Shown piece by piece: positions 33,499 to 42,941 of a DNA stretch of 64,000 bases. This DNA is from Pseudorhizobium endolithicum (GTDB taxonomy: Bacteria > Pseudomonadota > Alphaproteobacteria > Rhizobiales > Rhizobiaceae): the NCBI RefSeq assembly GCF_902153245.2, contig NZ_CABFWF030000011.1:64648-128647 (forward strand). The letters are read 5' to 3'. Position numbers and translations under genes: made by a program. A model generated the notes under the pieces. It was given only the letters and a program-made list of their open reading frames with translations. It had not been told where the DNA came from and ran no database searches. How positions within the stretch are numbered: the first letter of the stretch is position 1; each line of letters starts with the position of its first letter.

Positions 33499-33800
33499 TC
33501 AGGCTTCCTCATCCTGGTCGGCACCCAAAAGTGCACCGAGAACCCGATTGCACTGCTGGCTTTCGCCCTCCAGTAGCGACAGCGGATCGACCAAACCCAC
33601 GCCTATCCCGATCGCGTTCGCCGCCGCCCAGGCCCAATCATCCTGAGCTCGCAGAAGAAGCCTCGGAGCCTCCTCTGCGATGCAGGTCCGACCTGCCTGT
33701 ACGATTTCAGCAGACGGACACCTTGAAGCCGCTCTGACACCTCCGCTTGAAGAGGCGTAACGACGAGGATCGCGAACAGGTAGCTGATGATCTCGGACAT
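33499..33800 (-). pseudogene. Hypothetical secreted/envelope protein, frameshifted
   Basis: The first frame, from the ATG at 33800, reads MSEIISYLFAILVVTPLQAE and VSERLQG. The second frame, ending at 33499, reads SAEIVQAGRTCIAEEAPRLL, DDWAWAAANAIGIGVGLVDP and SLLEGESQQCNRVLGALLGA. Joined across a single-base shift at about 33710-33740 they give one ~100-residue protein of a small rhizobial family with a hydrophobic start and two conserved cysteines. The span is 302 bases, not a multiple of three, consistent with one indel. Confidence 0.6.
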
Positions 33801-34140
33801 TCGTTCTCCCTTGATTGCGGGAGATATGGGTATGACCACATAGTGGCGCTAGAGACGTCGCCGTGAAACAAAAAAGGCCGGGGCGAAATCGCACCGACCT
33901 TCCTCATCATCGCTTTTCTACCAGTGCCAGTACATCCGTGGTCAAAAGTCTAAAGCGACAGCGGCGATTGCGAGCGGCGAATTCATTTCAGCGCTCATCA
34001 GCAATGCCGATGGACACCATATAGATAGGCATTGTGGTCTAAACAAGGTCAGGAGAACCTGTGATGTTTGGCGCATTTCTCTGGAGGGCCGGTAGCTCAC
34101 AGAACTTGACAAAAGGGTCGCTGACACGTTCACGACCAAG
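33801..34140. other. Gene-free interval with a minus-strand terminator
   Basis: No supportable gene. The terminator at 33871-33901 faces the minus strand without a recognisable gene upstream of it, apart from the repeat-bearing frame across 34039-34275. Confidence 0.4.
33871..33901 (-). terminator. Intrinsic terminator (minus strand)
   Basis: On the minus strand AAGGTCGG (33901-33894) pairs with CCGGCCTT (33881-33874), with one G-U pair and an inner GCGA/TCGC helix, followed by TTTTGTTTC. No clear minus-strand gene ends here, so it may terminate an unrecognised short transcript. Confidence 0.6.
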
Positions 34141-34200
34141 GTAATCGTGATTACGGTAATCGCGATTACTGTAATCACGATCACTGTAGTTATCACGACC
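34141..34200. repeat. Four 15-bp tandem units with internal dyads
   Basis: Units start at 34141, 34156, 34171 and 34186; the first two are GTAATCGTGATTACG and GTAATCGCGATTACT. The second contains the perfect 14-bp palindrome GTAATCGCGATTAC (34156-34169). On the minus strand the repeat could code for D-Y-x-N/D-R units (DYSNRDYRNHDY) in an open frame at 34039-34275. It may be a regulatory array or the tail of a degraded gene. Confidence 0.55.
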
Positions 34201-34506
34201 AAGGGCGGGCGAATGCAGTTTCTCGGGCGCAAGCGTGAACTCAAGCTCGTGCCGACTGAATGGGATCGCAACCACCTTTCCTTATCATCGTGTTTGGCCG
34301 ACGGCGGATCGGCAAATAGCGGTTCCTTCGGGAGGCGTATTGCCAATCCTAACGCGCCGCCTGCGCATGTGGCACTTGCTCCATTACGGCGGTGAGCTCT
34401 CCGTTGATTCAGATACTTAAGCTAGCTTCGGTGGTCTTTGCCGCAAAAACGCAGCTTGCGAAGGTGGAGGCATCGGCTGAAGTTGGGCCAGCTGCGGAGG
34501 ATAAAG
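34201..34506. other. Gene-free interval before the ornithine cyclodeaminase-like gene
   Basis: No supportable gene; only the ribosome site GGAGGA at 34496-34501 for the following gene is clear. Confidence 0.5.
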
Positions 34507-35594
34507 ATGACCATCCCTCACCTTGCTCAACACCGTCCTGCCATCCATTACTATTCGCGACTGGAAATGCAGCGGCTCGGCGTGCAGTTCGATGCCGCCG
34601 AGGTGCAGGCTGTGGCGGATCGGGCTTGGTCCGACATCCGCGATGACAGAACCTATGGCCTCAAGTCCGTTCTTTCCATGCGGGAAACAGAGCTTTGGTC
34701 AGACCCTGAGCTCATCCATCTGCGCAAGGCATTTTCCGATGAGCGCCTGGGCTGGAAGCTGTCGAGCCTGGCTGCCGCCAATCCTCATTGTGCCGGTGTG
34801 AAGGTGATCGGCGCCAACGCGCTCAACCGCCATTTTGGCAAGCCGAGGTCCACATCGACCTTCCTGCTGCTCGACAAGGTTGGTCTTTATCCGCTTTGCC
34901 TGATGGACTCAACGGAACTGTCGGCGGCACGGACCGCGACCTATCCTGTGCTGGTGTCGGATTTGTTTCTCGGCGATGAGACGGAACCCTACGATGTCTT
35001 TCTTTTCGGTGCCGGCCCGATCAGCGAAAAGATCATCATGGGCCTTGGGGTCAATCGCAGCAGGCGCATCCGAAGGGTCTATATCCGCAGCCGAACGGAA
35101 GAATCATCCAAGCGTCTGAGCCGGTCGCTCGAGCACAAGGTCCCCTTCCCGCTGATTGCGGTGGCTGGCAACCAAAAAGCTGTCGAGTGCCGGCTGGTGA
35201 TCACCGCCTCCAATGCCAATGCACCGGTGTTTGAGGTCAACGATCTGGCCCCCATGTGGTGCTCCTGCATCTCGGCGGAGACGAGTGCCCGGCCGCCTTC
35301 GTCGGGCAGGCCTTGAGGCGCGGAACGGTCGTCTGCGATGACATCAAGATCGTTGCCTCGCGCGGATCCCAGAGCCTTCCTCTCTACTTCACCCGACGTG
35401 GCAGCTCTCTGGACGAGGTTGCATCATTGTTTGGGATTGCCAACCTCGCGACCATCCATGCCGGGTCATCGTCCGACTGCCCCTCCCCTGTCTTCGTCAC
35501 CTGCGTCGGCCTTCCAATGCTTGACCTTTATCTGGCGCAGTATGTTTACGAAAAATATCTCAAGGAAATGCCGGCATCGGACCGGTGGAGCTAA
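34507..35594 (+). pseudogene. Ornithine cyclodeaminase/mu-crystallin family protein, frameshifted
   Basis: From the ATG at 34507 the protein has the family signature (LYPLCLMDSTELSAARTATY) and a dinucleotide fold (YDVFLFGAGPISEKIIMGLG), as far as EVNDLAPMW. The frame then degenerates and stops at 35316. One base away the expected sequence continues (VVLLHLGGDECPAAFVGQAL; RGTVVCDDIKIVASRGSQSL) to 35594. The shift falls in a CCCCC run at 35248-35252; six Cs would restore a ~362-residue protein. The family makes proline from ornithine or reduces imino acids with NAD(P)H. It lies next to a LuxR/LuxI pair and may be quorum-regulated. Confidence 0.75.
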
Positions 35595-35647
35595 ACAGGG
35601 TCGGCTTTGGCTCCGCCGTCTGCCACGCACATGGTCGAGGAAGCGCG

Positions 35648-36352
35648 CTAGATCAGACGAAGGGCAGTGGCTATGGCTGTTGCCTGTGGCAGAGTGACCG
35701 CATTGAGTTTCTCCCTCGCGGCATCCAGTGACCAGCGGACCGTCGATGCCTTGACCTGCAAGATCTGAGCGATCTCGTGGTTCTTCTTTCCTTCTGCCTT
35801 CCAACGAAGGCAAAGCTTCTCCTGAGGTGTCAGGCAGGGCGATCTCGCGGGTTCTCCGCGGCTATCGTGCACGGTGATGAAGGCGTGGATCAGGCTTGCG
35901 GCGACGAACGCCTCGTTGGCGTCCGGCGTTTCGTACTTGCCGTCCGGCTGGCGGGCGGAGGCAAAGCTCAAAATAGCCCTTCTGCCAAATCCGTCGGGCA
36001 AGGGGATGGACAGTCCGGACCTGATCCCATGCTCGGCCGCCTGATCCACAAAGGCCCTTTTCTCGCGCGGAAGCGACTTGCGGTCTTTGCCCATTGACCA
36101 TTGAAAAGGCAGTGCCGTGTGTTGCGCCCTCCACACCACCGGGTCCAGGCGTTCATAACCTTCCCGGAGATAGCGTCGCTGCCATTCCTGCGGATAGTCG
36201 GAAATTGCATAGGCTCCGCCTGGCTTGATGCTGAGATAGGCGAAGTGGTCGAAGCCACAATCGGCTGCGAACCGCCGCAAGGCGGCACTGATGTTGCCGA
36301 TTTCGGCGGACACCATGATCCTGTCGATCAGGCTGTTGAAATCCCATTTCAT
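35648..36352 (-). CDS. LuxR-family quorum-sensing regulator with autoinducer-binding domain
   Basis: 234 residues from MKWDFNSLIDRIMVSAEIGN. The N-terminal ~165 residues are an acyl-homoserine-lactone-binding domain with the usual W, Y and D positions (FAYLSIKPGGAYAISDYP; WQRRYLREGYERLDPVVW; HGIRSGLSIPLPDGFGR). A C-terminal LuxR-type helix-turn-helix follows (LTPQEKLCLRWKAEGKKNHE, IAQILQVKASTVRWSLDAAR). It is divergent from the synthase gene at 36515 and is the likely AHL receptor that activates it. Confidence 0.9.
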   Translation of the reverse strand: MKWDFNSLIDRIMVSAEIGNISAALRRFAADCGFDHFAYLSIKPGGAYAISDYPQEWQRRYLREGYERLDPVVWRAQHTALPFQWSMGKDRKSLPREKRAFVDQAAEHGIRSGLSIPLPDGFGRRAILSFASARQPDGKYETPDANEAFVAASLIHAFITVHDSRGEPARSPCLTPQEKLCLRWKAEGKKNHEIAQILQVKASTVRWSLDAAREKLNAVTLPQATAIATALRLI

Positions 36353-36461
36353 CGTCGATCCCCTGGATGCCGCGCGTAAGCCGGCGGTCCAAGCTGCCTT
36401 CCCCTTGTGTCGAAAGCTATGAGACAAGCAGCCGCGGGTAAACCGATACCCCCTCACTTTT

Positions 36462-36469
36462 GCAGCTGC
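36462..36469. promoter_or_regulatory. Candidate lux-box core upstream of the AHL synthase
   Basis: GCAGCTGC is a perfect palindrome within ACTTTTGCAGCTGCGCCC, about 45 bases before the synthase ATG, the place expected for a lux/tra box. The outer arms do not match well, so this is tentative. Confidence 0.3.
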
Positions 36470-36514
36470 GCCCCTGCGACTTTTTTGCTTCCTTCAAGAA
36501 CGGGGAGCAGGCTC

Positions 36515-37141
36515 ATGAAAGTTCTGGAAATTGACGCAAGCGGCCCGGATGATGCCGGTTACCGGGAGCAGATGTACCGATTGCGAGCTAGAATATTCGG
36601 CGGCAGGCTTGGCTGGCGGGTCGATATACGCGATGGCCTTGAGCGGGATTATTTCGACCAGCTCGCGCCGTCCTACCTCGTGCTCCTGGCTGACGACGAA
36701 CACGTCTGCGGCAGCGTTAGATTGCTGCCGGCAATGGGAGAAACCATGCTATCGCGCGCCTTTCCTCAGCTCGCCGACAAAGGCAGTTTTCAGGCGGACG
36801 GCACTATGGTCGAGAGTTCGAGATTCGGTATCGATACTTACCAACTGGCATTGAAGCCGGGATCGGCCGCAGGTGATGCGACGCGCCTGCTTCTGGCCGG
36901 GATAGTAGAATGGTGTCTCGCTCGAAACTACATGACGCTCGTCACCGTGACCGATCTGCGGATGGAGCGCCTGTTGAGGCGCTTCGGCTGGTTCGCTCAT
37001 CGGCTGGGCCCGCCATGTGACATCGATGGCGCTCCGGCTATCGCGGCGACACTCGTGTTGAGCGAGCCTCTGTTTCACAAACTAAGGCCGGCGGCCTATC
37101 AGGCAGTGTTCAAAACTGCTTCTCAAAAGCCTGGAGATTGA
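36515..37141 (+). CDS. Acyl-homoserine-lactone synthase (LuxI/TraI family)
   Basis: 208 residues from MKVLEIDASGPDDAGYREQM, behind GGGGAGC. Nearly all residues conserved in LuxI enzymes are visible: the N-terminal MYRLRARIFGGRLGW (Arg, Phe, Trp), the aspartates in RDGLERDYFD, the arginine in GSVRLLPAMG, and VESSRF with its Glu and Arg. It joins S-adenosylmethionine and an acyl-ACP to make the diffusible signal. The acyl chain cannot be read from sequence. It is divergent from the LuxR gene. Confidence 0.92.
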   Translation: MKVLEIDASGPDDAGYREQMYRLRARIFGGRLGWRVDIRDGLERDYFDQLAPSYLVLLADDEHVCGSVRLLPAMGETMLSRAFPQLADKGSFQADGTMVESSRFGIDTYQLALKPGSAAGDATRLLLAGIVEWCLARNYMTLVTVTDLRMERLLRRFGWFAHRLGPPCDIDGAPAIAATLVLSEPLFHKLRPAAYQAVFKTASQKPGD

Positions 37142-37455
37142 CGCAGGTTTTCGTCCTTCTCGCCGCGGTAGCTGGCGAAGGCCCCATCTCCTTTGCCAGT
37201 TGCGACCCTCCATCCCTTCAAGCTGCCTTGAGAAGCCGTTCAAATCCTCCACCTTCCTGACCGTGTGGCAGTTTGGGCTTGCACCGTTAAGCCAGACCAG
37301 AAAGCGGTGTGGCAATGCGTTCCTGATGACAGGATAGTTCAGCCCTCTCAATTTTATCAATCCACGAGCGGCGGTCGGCATGCGTCACTTGCCCTTGCTC
37401 GGGGAGAGTAACCCGCTCATCATGGCGTGATTCAATGAAGGGCGACGGAGCAGCA

Positions 37456-37782
37456 ATGAGCAGCACAACAGACTTTGTTGCCGAGCTCGTACGGGCCGCC
37501 AATGAGGTCGAGAAGCTCCAAATGATCGAGAAGGCGCGCCTGCTAGACCGGGCGGTGACGACTATCCGCGACTTACGTGAGACAGTCGGCATACCGAACA
37601 GCGACACGGCCGCCGATCGGATACTTAATTTCCAGGAGACACAGCTGTTGCTGATTCATGGACAAGCCACCGACGCGCAGGTGAAGATGTCGCTGCTTGA
37701 AGGGGCTGGCATGATCCGGGACCTGCGCATTGTCCTGGATACGCGGATGGAGATCAGGATCAATCCAGACCAGCGCCGTTAG
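37456..37782 (+). CDS. Hypothetical coiled-coil protein
   Basis: 108 residues from MSSTTDFVAELVRAANEVEK; an ATG 21 bases earlier is an alternative. Mostly helical with heptad spacing (EKLQMIEKARLLDRAVTTIR; DLRETVG), then a second helical part (EGAGMIRDLRIVLDTRMEIR). No family recognised. Follows luxI by 300 bases on the same strand, so co-regulation is possible. Confidence 0.6.
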   Translation: MSSTTDFVAELVRAANEVEKLQMIEKARLLDRAVTTIRDLRETVGIPNSDTAADRILNFQETQLLLIHGQATDAQVKMSLLEGAGMIRDLRIVLDTRMEIRINPDQRR

Positions 37783-38018
37783 GCGGGCGCGGGAGGCACC
37801 AGAACCCCGCTTGCGTGCGTGAGATCCGAGCTACGGTCTGTGCTATTCGCGTGGTGAGAGAGCACCACGATTTCATCGGTAACGCGGATCTGTCGGAAGA
37901 AGCCTGTGTAGAAGTGAACCCTGAGCGTCAACGCCTTCTGGGCTGAATAGGGCCGCCATCACCATCTTGCGATCAAGAGCACAGTGCGTATCAATGGTGT
38001 TTTGGGAGGACGCATACA

Positions 38019-38384
38019 TTGGATAGCGAAGATTGTGAGGACGAAGCAGGCATCTTCACATGGTGTCTCGATGAAGAACGGCTCTACGGCGACTCGGCAA
38101 TTGCCGCTATTTTCGGCCTTGATCCGAGTCGAACCGTGAGCGGGCTGCCCGTGAGCGACTATGCGGACCGCATTCATGCAGAAGATCGAGGCCGCGTAGC
38201 CGCGCTGGTGTCGAAGGCTGTTCGGGATGGCAAACCGTATCGTGCGGACTATCGTGTCATTGATCCTGAAGGAGAGCCCATATGGGTTGTCGCTTTCGGT
38301 CGGTGCTTCCGGGATCGCACCGGAAACCCGAAGTACTACTCCGGTATTGTTCACCCAGCCGATGTGCTGCTTGAGGACGATTGA
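38019..38384 (+). CDS. PAS-domain protein
   Basis: 121 residues from a TTG start; GGGAGGA lies 8-14 bases upstream and no ATG fits. The whole protein is a single PAS fold: TWCLDEERLYGDSAIAAIFG, then DYADRIHAEDRGRVAALVSK and PYRADYRVIDPEGEPIWVVA followed by RCFRDRTGNPKYYSGIV, the PAC part. It has no output domain, so it would act as a stand-alone sensor or be a remnant of a larger signalling protein. Confidence 0.75.
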   Translation: MDSEDCEDEAGIFTWCLDEERLYGDSAIAAIFGLDPSRTVSGLPVSDYADRIHAEDRGRVAALVSKAVRDGKPYRADYRVIDPEGEPIWVVAFGRCFRDRTGNPKYYSGIVHPADVLLEDD

Positions 38385-38648
38385 TCGATCACGAGGCGGC
38401 CTTAGAAATCAGCGGTCGCCTGCGCCCGGTAAACATCTCAATCTTCATCCATCCAACATCAGCAGCCCTGAAACAGGGGCGACGCAAACGAGTTATCTGC
38501 TCGGGCGGAGAACCCGTGGAGGAATGCTAGCAAAGCTTAGCAGGTAGTCCTGCCATGACGGCAATCGGCCCAGAGCAGCCGTTGACAATCGAATGTTGTT
38601 GAACTCCTTTGCCAGACGAGTGTCCCGTTGTGTCAGCCGGACTAGACT

Positions 38649-39005
38649 ATGAACTATCGAGCAACAAAAATTCGGTTGACGTGCGATGAGCCGGTAGTGC
38701 GAGCTTGGGCGAGCTTCATGGGGGAGCATCTTGACGAGGTTTCAGCCGCCCTTCGCAACGAGAACGTGCGACATGAAATGTGGTTCTTGGGCCGAGATAC
38801 TTCCCTATACATCATAGGCGTCATGGACGTTGACGATCATGGCGCGTCCCAAAAAGTCGCAGCCGATTCAAGCCTGAAAGTGGACGAGGTGCATCGAAAC
38901 TTCAAGAAGTTTTGGGACAGAGGAAGTGTCCTGCGGTTGTCTATCAATCCGGCTACCGCCCCTGATTTCGAGGAGTGTGAGTTGCTCTTCGAGGCACGTA
39001 GCTGA
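38649..39005 (+). CDS. DUF6176-like protein
   Basis: 118 residues. The layout WASFMGEHLDEVSAALRNEN, RHEMWFLGRDTSLYIIGVMD and HRNFKKFWDR resembles the DUF6176 family of small ferredoxin-fold-like proteins. No catalytic residues are evident. It is flanked by a PAS protein and an opposite-strand P-loop protein, with no clear operon. Confidence 0.6.
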   Translation: MNYRATKIRLTCDEPVVRAWASFMGEHLDEVSAALRNENVRHEMWFLGRDTSLYIIGVMDVDDHGASQKVAADSSLKVDEVHRNFKKFWDRGSVLRLSINPATAPDFEECELLFEARS

Positions 39006-39064
39006 CGTGCGGCCCTGAACTGACCTTCAGCGCATTATCAATGATGCCTGCGGCCTGATCGCAG

Positions 39065-39583
39065 TCATGGGAGGGCGGACAGACTCCGCTCGGCGACGTA
39101 GGAAATTGCTTGTTCTAGCGACAGTTCAGATGTGTCTAAGACATCGCATCCTACATCCAGCGCTTCCGACCGCAGGTAGGCTGCCCAGTTCATCATGTCG
39201 TCAGTAGCGAGTTCCGGCTGCTGTCGATCAACGATCAGCCTTCTAGCTCTCGTCGCATCATCGCAATCGATCAAAATCGGCGTGTAGCTGGACAGTCCGG
39301 CAGCCGAAGCGCCCTCGGAGAGGAAGGCAAGGCGCATCTGGCCTTCAAGGATGATGTTCCGCCCTGATCCTGAAAGGGAGACGAGCCGCTGCATCCACTC
39401 AAATGTCTTGGCGCGTTGCCAACCTTCAACCGACCCGTACTCTGTGATCATCGTATCGGCGCTTGGCACACCTATGCTGTCAAAAAACAGTACCTCGATG
39501 GCTTCTGGGAAACGCTCCGCTACTGCCTTGGCAATGGTGGTCTTCCCGGATCCCGATGCTCCAACCAGGATGACTACGTGCAC
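39065..39583 (-). CDS. P-loop nucleotide kinase-like ATPase
   Basis: 172 residues. Walker A VGASGSGKTTIAKAVAERFP at the N terminus, a LEGQMRLAFL segment near 88 as the acceptor-site part, and the lid-like RARRLIVDRQQPELATDD. The size and layout fit small AAA/shikimate-kinase-like phosphotransferases; the substrate is unknown. Located just before the arsenic genes but probably not part of them. Confidence 0.75.
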   Translation of the reverse strand: MHVVILVGASGSGKTTIAKAVAERFPEAIEVLFFDSIGVPSADTMITEYGSVEGWQRAKTFEWMQRLVSLSGSGRNIILEGQMRLAFLSEGASAAGLSSYTPILIDCDDATRARRLIVDRQQPELATDDMMNWAAYLRSEALDVGCDVLDTSELSLEQAISYVAERSLSALP

Positions 39584-39678
39584 TCTTTCTCCTCCAAGGG
39601 CTCAACTCCATCAGCTAGCGTCTGGAAGTCACCCCAGGCGCAACGTCTGCAGTCGGCCCAAAGCGGACAATAAGGTCA

Positions 39679-40200
39679 CTATTCGCAACAGGCGTTGCTG
39701 ACCGAATGGCCGCGACACTGAACCTCTTCTGCTGATCTCTCAGCCAGCCATCGGTCACGCGGCTTGCAACTGGCAGCTCTTGGCACCAGTGTCACCGCCA
39801 GAACGCCTTCACTCGTCGAAGGTTCGTCGGCGCAAAACAACTGCATCGGGCGCATGCCGTCGGAAACTTCAAACGTCAGTTTTGCCTCGGCCGGGAGGCG
39901 AACGTGCTGGGACACTTTCCTGACGATCGCGCTGAACTTACCCGCGGTCATGTGGGTCCGGTCCCTCTCGTCAACATCCCATAGCTGGACGAAGATTTCC
40001 GCCCACGCTTCTGGATTGGCTCCGCAATCCAACGCGGAAAAGTGACCCGCTTTCACCTCGGTGACATGGTAACCGGACTTGATCGCTCGCCCCTCGTAGC
40101 TGAACACGAGCGGAAGGTCATGGTTGGCGGCGGTCAGTTCGAGCAACCTCCCGAGAGTAATGTCGCCCGTGTGGGAAATGCTCTTGCCGCTCGTATCCAT
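39679..40200 (-). CDS. DUF6428 family protein of arsenic clusters
   Basis: 173 residues. The sequence GYHVTEVKAGHFSALDCGAN, EIFVQLWDVDERDRTHMTAG and FEVSDGMRPMQLFCADEPST matches a family regularly found beside arsR in Rhizobiaceae and relatives. The C terminus is Cys-rich (ASCKPRDRWLAERSAEEVQC; NACCE), which may bind arsenite or metal. Divergent from the arsR gene at 40244, so it shares its 43-base regulatory region. Function untested. Confidence 0.75.
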   Translation of the reverse strand: MDTSGKSISHTGDITLGRLLELTAANHDLPLVFSYEGRAIKSGYHVTEVKAGHFSALDCGANPEAWAEIFVQLWDVDERDRTHMTAGKFSAIVRKVSQHVRLPAEAKLTFEVSDGMRPMQLFCADEPSTSEGVLAVTLVPRAASCKPRDRWLAERSAEEVQCRGHSVSNACCE

Positions 40201-40243
40201 CTGCGTTACTCCTCCAATTCAATGTTTCAAGGATCGTTGAATC

Positions 40244-40609
40244 ATGGATGATCGTCAAGCCCTCGCGTCCTTTGCGGCGCTCTCACAGGAGACCCGCCTC
40301 CAGGTCGTTCGCACCCTCGTTGTTGCTGGGCCCGATGGCCTTGCCGCAGGTTCGATCGCCGAGCGCGTGGGCGTTTCGCCGTCGAACCTCAGCTTCCATC
40401 TCAAGGAACTGGACCATGCGGGCCTGATCTCCCAGCGACGTGAGTCGCGATCCATCGTCTACAGCGCAAGCTATGAGGCACTAGCCAACCTCGTGAAGTT
40501 CCTGATGGAAGACTGCTGTTCGGGTCATCCCGGCATCCGGGCTTCACTCGAGCGTTCCGGAGATTGTTGCACCGGAACGACGGCTGACAAGGATGCGACC
40601 GTTGCGTGA
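40244..40609 (+). CDS. arsR: ArsR-family repressor
   Basis: 121 residues with the ArsR winged helix (QETRLQVVRTLVVAGPDGLA; GSIAERVGVSPSNLSFHLKE). Cysteine pairs near the C terminus (LMEDCCSG; RSGDCCTG) provide arsenite thiol ligands, as in the type of ArsR from Agrobacterium and relatives, where C-terminal vicinal cysteines bind As(III). It overlaps the MFS gene by 17 bases and faces the DUF6428 gene. Confidence 0.92.
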   Translation: MDDRQALASFAALSQETRLQVVRTLVVAGPDGLAAGSIAERVGVSPSNLSFHLKELDHAGLISQRRESRSIVYSASYEALANLVKFLMEDCCSGHPGIRASLERSGDCCTGTTADKDATVA

Positions 40610-41825
40610 CATCAAAGTCCCTGCGAGCATCGTGTCGGCGCTCGGCCTGACGCAGATCATCGGATACGGCACTCTCTACTACTCGTTCTCTATCCTGTCC
40701 CCGGCGATCGCCGAAGACCTTGGCCTGAGCCTCGAATGGGTCTTCGGCGTCTTCTCGTTGTCGCTCTTCGTAGGCGGACTGTCCGCGCCGTTCATCGGCC
40801 GACAGATGGACAGGATCGGAGCCGCGACGGTGATGACGGCCGGATCGGCCATAGCGGCGGCCACGCTTGCGGTATGTGCATGGTCGCCTTCCGTCGCCGT
40901 CTTCGCTCTGGCGATCGTCATGCTGGAGATATCCTCCGGCATGGTGCAATATCAGGCGGCGTTCGCGGCGCTCGTCGAAAACGAGCCAAGGACAGCATCG
41001 AGGAGCATCACCTATCTGACCCTGATCGGCGGCTTCGCGTCGACGATCTTCTGGCCGATCTCGGCGGCGCTCAGCGGCTTTCTCACCTGGCGGGAAATCT
41101 ACCTGGTGTTCGCCGCCCTGAACCTCTTCGTGTGCATGCCGTTGCACTTCTGGATCATGTACGTCGGCAAGGCCGCGTCTCGCCTGGAACCGAACAGGAC
41201 GCCGAATGTCGTCGTCGGCGCTCTTCCACCCGAAGCTCGCCGGCGGGGCATGATCCTGGTCTCCTTCGCCTTTGCCGTCCTTGGCTTCACTCTGGCCGCC
41301 ATCCTTGCCCACATGGTGCCGATGCTCGGAACGCTTGGCTTTGGCACAATGGCCGTCGTGGTCGGATCGATCTTTGGCCCCTCGCAGGTTGCCAGCCGTC
41401 TGATCAACATGATTTTCGGCACGAGGCTTTCGCCGCCCATGCTCGCGGTGATTTCCGCCTTGCTCATAGTCCTCGGCGTCATGACCCTGGGACTATCGGG
41501 CGACTGGCTTCCGGGCGCGGTCGTCTTCGCAATCTGCCTTGGCCTTGGTTCGGGCATCAACAGCATCGCGCAGGGTAGCCTGCCGCTGTACCTGTTCGGC
41601 TCGGACGGCTATGGCGCGGTAACGGGCAAGATGGCGGCGGCTCGCCTCGCCGTGGGGGCCGCTGCGCCGTTCGTATTTGCGACGGCGATGCAGAACCTCG
41701 GCATCGGGACCGCACTGGCCTTGAACGCGGCGCTTGGTCTCGTGGGGGTTATCGCCTTCGTGGTCGTCGCGACATCGACGCGACGCCCAAGGACAACGGC
41801 CTCCGGGGTGTCAGATCGACTTTAG
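40593..41825 (+). CDS. MFS transporter in arsenic cluster (ArsK-like candidate)
   Basis: 410 residues, 12 membrane segments, with the MFS loop [20 protein letters not shown] after helix 2. Overlap with arsR implies arsenite control. An MFS exporter called ArsK that removes As(III), Sb(III) and organic trivalent arsenicals is known in Agrobacterium ars clusters and would fit this position; this identity is inference. It converges on arsH with 15 bases overlap. Confidence 0.75.
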   Translation: MRPLRDIKVPASIVSALGLTQIIGYGTLYYSFSILSPAIAEDLGLSLEWVFGVFSLSLFVGGLSAPFIGRQMDRIGAATVMTAGSAIAAATLAVCAWSPSVAVFALAIVMLEISSGMVQYQAAFAALVENEPRTASRSITYLTLIGGFASTIFWPISAALSGFLTWREIYLVFAALNLFVCMPLHFWIMYVGKAASRLEPNRTPNVVVGALPPEARRRGMILVSFAFAVLGFTLAAILAHMVPMLGTLGFGTMAVVVGSIFGPSQVASRLINMIFGTRLSPPMLAVISALLIVLGVMTLGLSGDWLPGAVVFAICLGLGSGINSIAQGSLPLYLFGSDGYGAVTGKMAAARLAVGAAAPFVFATAMQNLGIGTALALNAALGLVGVIAFVVVATSTRRPRTTASGVSDRL

Positions 41826-42521
41826 TGAGACACGCTGCTCTAGCTTGGCCGCCTCTTCTTTCCGCTCGCTGTAGCGATCGGTCAGATAAGGCGACGCATC
41901 CCGGGTCAGGATCGTGAACTTTACCAGTTCCTCACAGACGTCGACGACCCGGTCGTAGAACGACGACGGCTTCATCCGGCCTTCGGCGTCGAACTCCTGG
42001 AAGGCCTTGGCTACGGATGATTGGTTCGGGATGGTGATCATCCTCATCCAACGCCCGAGGATACGAAGCTGACTGACCGCGTTGAACGACTGCGACCCTC
42101 CCGAGACCTGCATGACCGCCAGGGTCTTTCCCTGCGTCGGTCGCACCGATCCGACAGCCAATGGAATCCAGTCAATCTGGGACTTCATCACGCCGGTCAT
42201 CGCACCATGGCGCTCGGGACTGACCCACACCTGGCCCTCGGACCATTCGGAGAGCTCACGGAGTTCCTGCACCTTGGGATGGCTAGCGGGAGCTTCGTCC
42301 GGGAGCGGAAGTCCCTTCGGATCGAAGACGCGAACCTCGCAACCGAAATGCTCAAGCAAGCGCTGGGCCTCGAATGCGAGCAGTCTGCTGTACGATACCT
42401 CACGAAGCGACCCGTAGAGGATCAGGATACGGGGCTTGTGCGTCGAGAACGCCGGACGCAACGCCCTGAGGTCGGGCATGCGGAAATGTTCGGGGGATGC
42501 GGCTGGGAGTGTTTCAGACAA
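41811..42521 (-). CDS. arsH: ArsH NADPH-dependent FMN oxidoreductase
   Basis: 236 residues from a TTG start at 42521: this start (residues [20 protein letters not shown]) follows AAGGAAAG and overlaps the arsC stop by 8 bases, and gives the usual ArsH length. The next in-frame ATG upstream lies 65 bases inside arsC. Flavodoxin-fold motifs are [20 protein letters not shown] and [20 protein letters not shown]. ArsH oxidises trivalent methyl and aromatic arsenicals to the less toxic pentavalent forms. Last gene of the minus-strand ars operon. Confidence 0.92.
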   Translation of the reverse strand: MSETLPAASPEHFRMPDLRALRPAFSTHKPRILILYGSLREVSYSRLLAFEAQRLLEHFGCEVRVFDPKGLPLPDEAPASHPKVQELRELSEWSEGQVWVSPERHGAMTGVMKSQIDWIPLAVGSVRPTQGKTLAVMQVSGGSQSFNAVSQLRILGRWMRMITIPNQSSVAKAFQEFDAEGRMKPSSFYDRVVDVCEELVKFTILTRDASPYLTDRYSERKEEAAKLEQRVSLKSI

Positions 42522-42939
42522 TGCGCTTTCCTTCGTCGTCGAGAACCCGTTCGCCATCCTCCTTGGTAAAGGGGCCATTGAATGCGTGGGCCGGGAGGAT
42601 GTCGAGTACGGCCTCCGACGGGCGCGCGAGGCGCGTCCCCATCGGCGTGATTACGAACGGACGGTTGATAAGGATTGGGTCCTTGAGCATGGCATCAAGA
42701 AGCTGGTCGTCGGTGAGGTCCGGATTATCGAGACCCAGTTCGGCATAGGGCGTGCCCTTTTCACGGATGGCCTGACGAATTGTAAGACCAGCATTGGCAA
42801 TCATCGTCGCGAGCTGCTCGCGGGTTGGCGGCGTCTCGAGATACTCGATGATCGTGGGCTCGCTCCCTGCATGCCGGATCAGGTCGAGCGTGTTCCGTGA
42901 AGTCCCGCAGGCGGGGTTGTGATAGATCGTGACGTCCAT
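42514..42939 (-). CDS. arsC: Arsenate reductase, glutaredoxin-dependent (ArsC)
   Basis: 141 residues. Starts [20 protein letters not shown], with the catalytic cysteine at position 11, and has the arginines that bind arsenate ([20 protein letters not shown]). This is the E. coli R773-type enzyme using glutathione and glutaredoxin. It lies 2 bases after acr3 and overlaps arsH. A second, unrelated arsenate reductase is encoded at 44000-44524. Confidence 0.93.
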   Translation of the reverse strand: MDVTIYHNPACGTSRNTLDLIRHAGSEPTIIEYLETPPTREQLATMIANAGLTIRQAIREKGTPYAELGLDNPDLTDDQLLDAMLKDPILINRPFVITPMGTRLARPSEAVLDILPAHAFNGPFTKEDGERVLDDEGKRIV

Positions 42940-42941
42940 GG

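Noticed and set aside
40401..41312. Minus-strand frame of about 300 codons opposite the arsR/MFS pair
   Set aside because: Composition dominated by Arg, Gly, Asp and Glu, crossing two real plus-strand genes.
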